From contig JTDE01002330.1 of assembly GCA_014338405.1 (NCBI GenBank), positions 3,024 to 67,023 of the forward strand: a DNA stretch of 64,000 bases, given 5' to 3'. Shown one piece after another: positions 57,915 through 64,000 of the stretch (position 1 is the first letter of the stretch; every line of letters starts with the position of its first letter). A program made the position numbers and the translations under genes. Source of the DNA: Paragonimus skrjabini miyazakii. Lineage: Eukaryota; Platyhelminthes; Trematoda; Plagiorchiida; Troglotrematidae. Below the pieces are notes generated by a model that searched no databases, had not been told where the DNA came from, and saw only the letters and a list, made by a program, of their open reading frames with translations.

Positions 57915-59430
57915 GTATACCAGAAGGCGTTGGTGAAAAAGTTGTCTAGTTCCTGTCAGATGAAGGATTCTACTGAACAATGGAAACAAATTGCTGAAGC
58001 TATGAAAGCATGGTGTGAACAAGCATATTTTGATGGAGCAGTTCAGTGACGACAGAACTGTATTTCCATCACGTCGATAAACCTCATGAACGAGCATCGC
58101 TTCATCTCACTTGGGTTTGAATATGATTATGACCGTCGAGAACTTAGACGCAAGGTGACTGAAAGTTTGCGCAAAGACCGTGAGCAATGCCTGTTCGAAC
58201 AATCAAAACAGATGGGAAAAGCCTTTTTATCTGGGAATAACAGAAGGATTTTTTGCCTGATCCGTGGTTGTACTGACCTTCGAGTTGGCGAAATGGTTTA
58301 TTTATCACCAATCAATCGCGTCCACCTGACATACCGGCTGGACATCTCGAATAGCAGTTCAGTTTGCCTCCACCAGATCCTGTGGACGACGAGGCCCGAT
58401 TGATCAGTTATTGCATTCCCCCGTCGGAAACAGAAGTAATCCTGAAATTCAAGTTAATGGAACGTAATAAGGCTCCTGGTCTAGACCTTTTCTCTTCTCA
58501 AAGATGGCGGGGAGAGGTCGCTAGCAAAACTGACAAAACTTCTCCAGACGGCCTGGGAAATTGAAGAGGTACCTCGTGATTAGTGGCTATCAACAGTCAT
58601 TCGGGTTTTAAAAAAGAGGCCCATAGTCTGTGTGACATCCACAGTGGCATCAGTTTGGTGTTTGTTACTTCCAAGTTATTCACTGGCCTCATTTTAAGTC
58701 GGCTCATTAAACCCAGAGAAAGCCAGATACGCGAAGATCAGGCAGGATTACGATCTGGTCGGGGAGGGGGGGGTGTTGATCACACTTTTACCTTACGAGG
58801 GATCCTGGAACATCGGCATTGTTACAGACAGCTAACAGTCGTGGTCTGTTTGGATCTAAAGGCTGCTTTCGACTCAGTTGCTCATAACGTTTTCTGTAGC
58901 TGCCTACTCCACAAGGGAGTACCATAGAAATACGTGAATCTGTTGAGATCACTGTATGCTCACACTGCAAACAGGATGGGAGTTTATGGACAACCGTCTC
59001 GGTCGTTCATCACTTCTAGTGGTGTCAATCAGGGGTGTCCGATTTCTTCCTTTCCCGTTTAATTTCGTCATGGATGACATTCTGGAAGATGCGCTTTGAG
59101 AATCCAGTAAACTTCGTGTTAAGCTTCTTCCTACCATTTGATTGAACAATCTGGAGTACGCGGAAGACGATATCTTACCTGGCCCTTCTTCCAAAGACAT
59201 GCTGACCATGCTGAACAAGTTGAGTGACCGAACTACTTTGTATGCATTGCGATTTGCACCTTCAACGTGCAGAGTGCTGCTTCAAGATCGGGGCATTTCA
59301 ACCCCTACTTTCTTCATTACAGGTAATCCGCTTGAGACTGTGGACAGTTTCACATATTTGGCTAGCATTATCTCGTCAGCCTGTAATATTGCTGATGAGA
59401 TATCAACGAGGATTGCGAATGCATGAGTTT
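57915..59430 (+). pseudogene. RTE reverse transcriptase, broken
   Basis: After a linker (57915-58400, with YDRRELRRKVTESLRKDRE) come MERNKAPGLDLF (58457-58492), DQAGLRSGRGGGGVDH (58737-58784), VVCLDLKAAFDSVAH (58842-58886, first catalytic Asp), SGVNQGCPIS (about 59020-59050) and NNLEYAEDDIL (59142-59174), then SFTYLASIISSACNIADEIS. The active-site turn, normally YADD, reads YAEDD: an extra codon sits inside the most conserved motif. A G-run at 58760-58770 extends the glycine stretch. Stops separate the blocks. Confidence 0.85.
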
Positions 59431-59965
59431 CCTATGTCAAACTGCGTCCTTTCTGGCGTGGAAAAGTCCTCCGGTTGTTGCTGAAAGGAAGGGTATATAG
59501 TGCCTGTGTGCATAACCTGTTTACAAGGAAGATATCAACAGGCTTTCTGTGTTCGACCATCGTTGTCCCCGCCAGTTGGCCCATATTAAGTATACTGATG
59601 GCGAGAGAAATGTGGTCGTTCGTCGGTATGTATTCTGGAACGTTCGGGATGCGCGATCAATTGGTCAACTGATCACGGTGCACAGCTTAGGTTGTCATCT
59701 GGTCGTCTTACGTATCGAGCCTTATATACTGAGGCCACCAACAGTTGGGTGAAACCGCGTGGTGATTAATCAACAACGTGGTCACAACATATGAAGACCC
59801 GTACTGCTCTACTGAGCAAAGTGAGTAGGTGTCGCCTGCCTGGATGGGGTCCTCGTGATCACTCAAACCGCTGGCTAGAGACGCTATCCGAGATGGCATT
59901 GTGTAGCAGTCAATTCATCCGCTTAGTCTTCTTTTAACGGTGTTCAACCTACTTAGTAGCGTTTT
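59430..59965 (+). pseudogene. RTE C-terminal region
   Basis: Reads, in two frames, RLSVFDHRCPRQLAHIKYTD (about 59540-59598), RRYVFWNVRDARSIGQL (59616-59665), then KPRGD (59752), and LLSKVSRCRLPGWGPRDH (about 59814-59865) with NRWLETLSEMALCSSQ before the final stop. This conserved tail of RTE ORF2 is what the minus copies at 27 kb and 54 kb match. Confidence 0.75.
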
Positions 59966-60069
59966 CTTCTAGGATATACCACGTCACTAGTGAGGTGAGC
60001 GGCGGACCGAGCCACAGTATCTTTTTGTCAGGCTCATAGCTGCTATTATGTTGATGATGTTGATGATGG

Positions 60070-61364
60070 TAGCAAACTGCATAGTTTTATTGAGTTCATT
60101 TACAACGGTGATGGTTGGATACTGCATTTGTGCCTATGCATATGTACACGGCACAAGAGTAACTAGGGGATATTGCTGGTGGTAAGAATACATTAAGTAA
60201 CCATAGCATCGCAATCATTGTCCATTTATGTCATCACTAACTCTTGTTGACAATAGCCATGAGAGATTGGCAACCATTTTCTTCAACTGCGTTGCACTGG
60301 TCAAAATAAAACAAGTATTATGATATTCAGCCGATTTTGAGTACGCACATATCTGAAAAAGCACGGTAACAAATTTGTCAGAATTCTGCATCACTCAGTA
60401 CACCATATTTAATCATTTGTAACGAGGACACTGTGCATCTGAAATCATCATTTATCCATTGAATCCGTTGGGTCCGGTTGAACGCAGCTGGTATTGGTGC
60501 CATCTACGAAGCAAGGCTATCAAAATGAATACAGTTAAGGGGTGTAAAATTTGGACAATTAAAATGCCTAGAAATGTTGGGGGTGCACGCATACCACTGG
60601 CCGCATAATTCCTTCCCCATAACATTTCTGGCTGGGAGTCTGGTTGGTTCTTAGATCCGCTGTCAACCGATTGCACTCTATAGAACCGTTGGGGACTTGA
60701 TATTTTGGGTCTGGTTAATTATCTGACAGTCTCACAATTTTATAGAGTCTTAGTGAACAACGTTAAGTTCGGTGAACATTCAGTTGGTAGACAAGGCACA
60801 TGACCTATCCCTTGAAGGTTGTACGTTTGTGTTACTGGTGAAGTTGATTGCATTTCGAATATCTCTACAGTATCTCCATTGAACGGCCACATCTCCCGCA
60901 ATGGTTAGACACTGCCGTTTATTTTGTATAATCGTAGATGATAGACCAGCTCTGTGTATCAGTGCATTGCCTATCCAGCAGTACAACAGTTTTGGATTTT
61001 GGTATAAGAACTGATCATTTATGGCAGCTGTTCTTAACTGTCAGCTTAAGTGCTTATGTGCAAAGTTTGAAGTTATCTGCCGCTGTATTTCAGACACTGG
61101 CAAGCTTGAATCTGACAGGTAGTTCTCGCTCATTGTGAAAATGAACTGGACTTATTTTTCTAGTATACGTTGAACTGATTAACCGGCCACCGGCCAGCTT
61201 TCGTAAGTTGTTGTTGTCAACTGTAGATCTGATTGTTCGAGTCTTACATTGACCATTTGCCGATAAGTGAAAATCAATCGTTGTTGTGACGCTGAGTTCT
61301 CGAGAATTACTGGGTTTTACGAATAACGCATACTACCTGACACTAAATGATTAAATCCCGTCGT
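60070..61364. other. No gene recognised (60070-61364)
   Basis: Flank of the RTE element. ORFs 60452-60676 minus and 60938-61138 plus lack motifs. Nothing else seen. Confidence 0.35.
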
Positions 61365-61444
61365 GGCTTCGTAGCTCAGTAGATAGAGCGTTTGCCGCGT
61401 TTGGGATTGCTGTTTCTGTCGCTGGGTCGAATCCAGCCGAAGTC
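61365..61444 (+). tRNA. tRNA-like sequence, probable tRNA pseudogene or SINE head
   Basis: An 80-base unit with a tRNA-like fold: acceptor GGCTTCG (61365-61371) pairs with CGAAGTC (61438-61444, one G-T pair); D arm GCTC/GAGC around AGTAGATA; T arm GCTGG/CCAGC (61421-61425, 61433-61437) around a 7-base loop GTCGAAT. A box TAGCTCAGTAG and B box GGGTCGAATCC fit pol III promoters. The 31 bases between D and T arms do not form a proper anticodon stem and are about eight bases too long for class I, so an anticodon cannot be read. The shared GCCGCGTTTGG with 11762-11842 points to a dispersed tRNA-derived repeat. Confidence 0.45.
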
Positions 61445-64000
61445 CAGAGTTTACGCAATTGGATCACTTCAGAATTATTAAATCTTCTAAACTACTTACC
61501 AGTAACTATGTTTACTAACTAAGTTCCTTCCTCTCACTTTTATTTCTCTTCCTGTGTACCAATTAGACTTTTCTTTCTGGTTATGTAGGAGTTAGGTATC
61601 AATGAGACATTGTACGTATTGCTATACGTAATGAGGATAATTGTTCCCTATGCAATATTTCGTTTGTCACGATCTCTTCTCAGTTCTCATGTTCTACATT
61701 GTCCACAAAACAACTATACATTGTATGATTGAAGCGGTTAAATGAAAATTAGGATTAATTGTAGATAGCTCACCTGCTCGATTATCTTAACCCTCCATCC
61801 CTCCTTTTCAGTACATTGTGCGTGAACGTAAAATGATAAAGTTTGTGGTCAGGTTTTGTGGAATATTTTTGGAATCGTCTGTCCGGGTTACCATCCCTAT
61901 GACAAACTGGTGTAATACTTGTACAGGCCGGATTCATCGTAGATATCTTTTTGAGATAAAGTGGGGTAGCCTGAACAGCTAGTAGGTAAATATGCAGCCA
62001 GAAATTATAGAGCAGACAGAATTCCACTCATGCCACAACAAAAGATATAACGCTGGAGAATAGAGTGGTGTCATAATCGTCGTTGATATCAATATTTCAG
62101 TCATTGAAAATGACACAGAAGTAGCGCAGAAATATAAAAATTGGAACGAATCACGATTTGTGCGAAATGACAAGTTTACTGAATAAAAGTGTCTTTATGT
62201 GTCCACCCAAGCCCTCACCACCAGAGTGCCTAAATCTTGATATGTGCGTCCGCCAAATCAACTTTACATGAAATTCACTGCTTCATTTTGAGAGCTGCAA
62301 TCACTTCATAAGTAACTAAGCATAGCAGCGGTACCTTCCGCCAAGTTGTTTAGCATGATTTCTCATGTTTTCAATCAGAAACTGTGCGAGTTAAAAACAA
62401 AAACTTGGAATAATAACACGAGGTGCAGTGGTTAACCAACCGGTAGCGATTATCATGTCAGTAAATCAAGTCATCATTATCAATCTTGTGCATCGTGACA
62501 GTCGACTTGCACACGGAAAGAAGCGAGTGACGAGACAGAACAGTTGTTGGTATCTTTTGCACGCGATTGAACCATAATGGGTTACTCATACTTAACAGCT
62601 GGGAATCATGTGTAAGAGATACTTATTCATTACTTTGACAAGTAGACGAGTTCATTGAGAACTTCCTGCAAAACACTAAAATTTCACGTCATCCAATTAA
62701 TTGAAGTATACACGAATATTACTCTGCTATTTAATGGCAGTAGTTGCATCGAAAAATGCGCAGTTGTTGTGTTAACCGATAAACGTTTCATACAGTTTTT
62801 ACGTACACAGTTGCTGGATGCTCGTTTCATAATCATAATTGTTACTTACTCAGCGTTCGATACCATTACACGTCCGAGTATAGGTTAGGTTTGGCAAGGA
62901 GTTAAACTGTTTTATTAGTCGCTGGTGTGAGATACGAACAGCAGCAAATCACAGGAAGCAACTATAAACAATGACCACTTATTTGTGTTTGTGATGTCAG
63001 CCTAGCAGCACGTGCACATACGTAGAAGTGATGGATACTCATAATGTAGGAATTAGATTGTTAAGGGAAGAAAATATTATGTACTTATTAATGCCAACTT
63101 TATTGAGAACGATAAGTTGAACAAATTTGAAACCACTACAAGGAATGACGAGTTTTGACTTCCTAACTTAAATATTTAATCAAACTAGTGGACACGTGTT
63201 TGAGAAGGTAAGCGCAGTAACTCGGGAACTGTCCATAAACTAACCGCATGTTTAGGAATTTCCAGTAGAGCTCAATATCAAAATCGAACCATCAAAAATT
63301 GACATGGGCAACTTAGCCAGCCCGGTTTGATAAATACTGAAGTATAATTCAATGCAGGTGCATAGATCACCCTGGCTATTGCCGCCTATTATTCTCACAT
63401 TCTTCTAAACGTGACTAGAAATTAGATGAGCTGAGAACAGTGATCGGATACTTACTCAGTAGCGGGATGAAACACATGAAACCTACATGCGGAATATAAG
63501 ACACCAAATTTGAGTGTCATTCCATTATTCAGGACATGAATACATCAACATGGAGGGTGATATTAGAGTTTGACATAAAGCCGTGATAAGTTACTGAAAC
63601 GAGATTATATTTCGCTTGGGTATAGAAAATTGATTGGTTGGTCAATGAATAGTCATTTAGCCAAGGAAGGAGAATGGCCAGTTTATTAAGTATCTAATCA
63701 ACCGTTAGATCTACAACTTGACAAGAAAATCACAAATCAATGAAAAAACAAAGTTTACCTCTATTCGACTCATCTTATTTTGAATAAGGCGATGAGACGA
63801 CGTAGATCATGTGATATTCTCCAGAGTAACAGTTCGCACATTCCGATCACACATGGACATATAACCAATTTTACACATTAAGATAAAGTTCCATAGGGCG
63901 GAAATAATGACTTAAGAGGTTGGGCAAACAGACACGGAAATTAAGTTCAGACGAATTCCGAGGCTCACTACCAGGGCAGCCGCAACGTCAACACAAACTG
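61445..64000. other. No gene recognised (61445-64000)
   Basis: AT-rich, with short ORFs only (61782-62027 minus, 62655-62888 plus are the longest, 77-81 codons). No repeat family from elsewhere in the window was recognised. Confidence 0.35.

Larger units (their letters stand above)
56700..60069 (+). mobile_element. RTE-like LINE, nearly full length, degenerate
   Basis: Order: 5' leader (56700-57010) with an imperfect repeat, apurinic-type endonuclease (57025-57860), linker, reverse transcriptase (58430-59430), C-terminal region ending LPGWGPRD (about 59839-59862) and a terminal TTGATGATG repeat (60051-60069). A TGA-type simple tail in place of poly(A) is the hallmark of the RTE clade. At least six frame breaks are visible. 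Fragments of the same family occur at 26603-27405 and 54300-54650. Confidence 0.85.

Noticed and set aside
1..64000. CRISPR arrays, bacterial operons or phage attachment sites
   Set aside because: No regularly spaced direct repeats, no ribosome binding sites, and intron-containing genes with retrotransposons show this is eukaryotic DNA.

Overview
The window reads as nuclear DNA of a metazoan, most likely a parasitic flatworm (trematode or cestode). It is AT-leaning and intron-rich, lacks operons and ribosome binding sites, has one very short (36-nt) spliceosomal intron, and is crowded with decayed retroelements: Ty3/gypsy elements (some resembling the CsRn1-type lineage described from liver flukes), an RTE-like LINE, a CR1/Jockey-like LINE and tRNA-derived SINEs. 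The flatworm assignment is inference from these family resemblances; the species cannot be named.

Layout. (1) 1-1440: tail of a Ty3/gypsy element (end of RNase H, integrase, C-terminal extension), plus strand. (2) 2.7-3.4 kb: an inverted pair of SINE copies followed by TA-rich microsatellites. (3) 6.39-9.36 kb: a second, different Ty3/gypsy element (protease, RT, RNase H, integrase), plus strand, with many stops and an internal deletion. (4) 9.4-19.5 kb: no recognisable gene, only SINE and tRNA-like remnants. (5) 19.57-43.44 kb: the one convincing host gene, minus strand, at least 19 exons. The N-terminal exon encodes a signal peptide, the last exon a transmembrane helix before the stop, and most neighbouring exons join with matching splice phase. 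I cannot name the product. An RTE fragment, SINE copies and a CAG repeat lie in its introns. (6) 46408-46507: a 100-N assembly gap. (7) 49.2-60.1 kb: a retroelement graveyard: SINE, gypsy RT, CR1/Jockey LINE, a minus-strand gypsy gag-protease-RT, an RTE fragment, a gypsy RNase H scrap and a near full-length but broken RTE LINE ending in a TGATGA-type tail. (8) 60.1-64 kb: a tRNA-like sequence and otherwise nothing recognised.

All transposon coding regions carry stops, frameshifts or lost catalytic residues, so none looks autonomous as written. The retroelements do not form a pathway with the host gene; they are insertions around it and in its introns. The most worthwhile object is the uncharacterised signal-peptide/transmembrane gene on the minus strand. 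Exon boundaries were read by eye from splice signals and phase arithmetic, so several may shift by a few codons and some exons are certainly missing.
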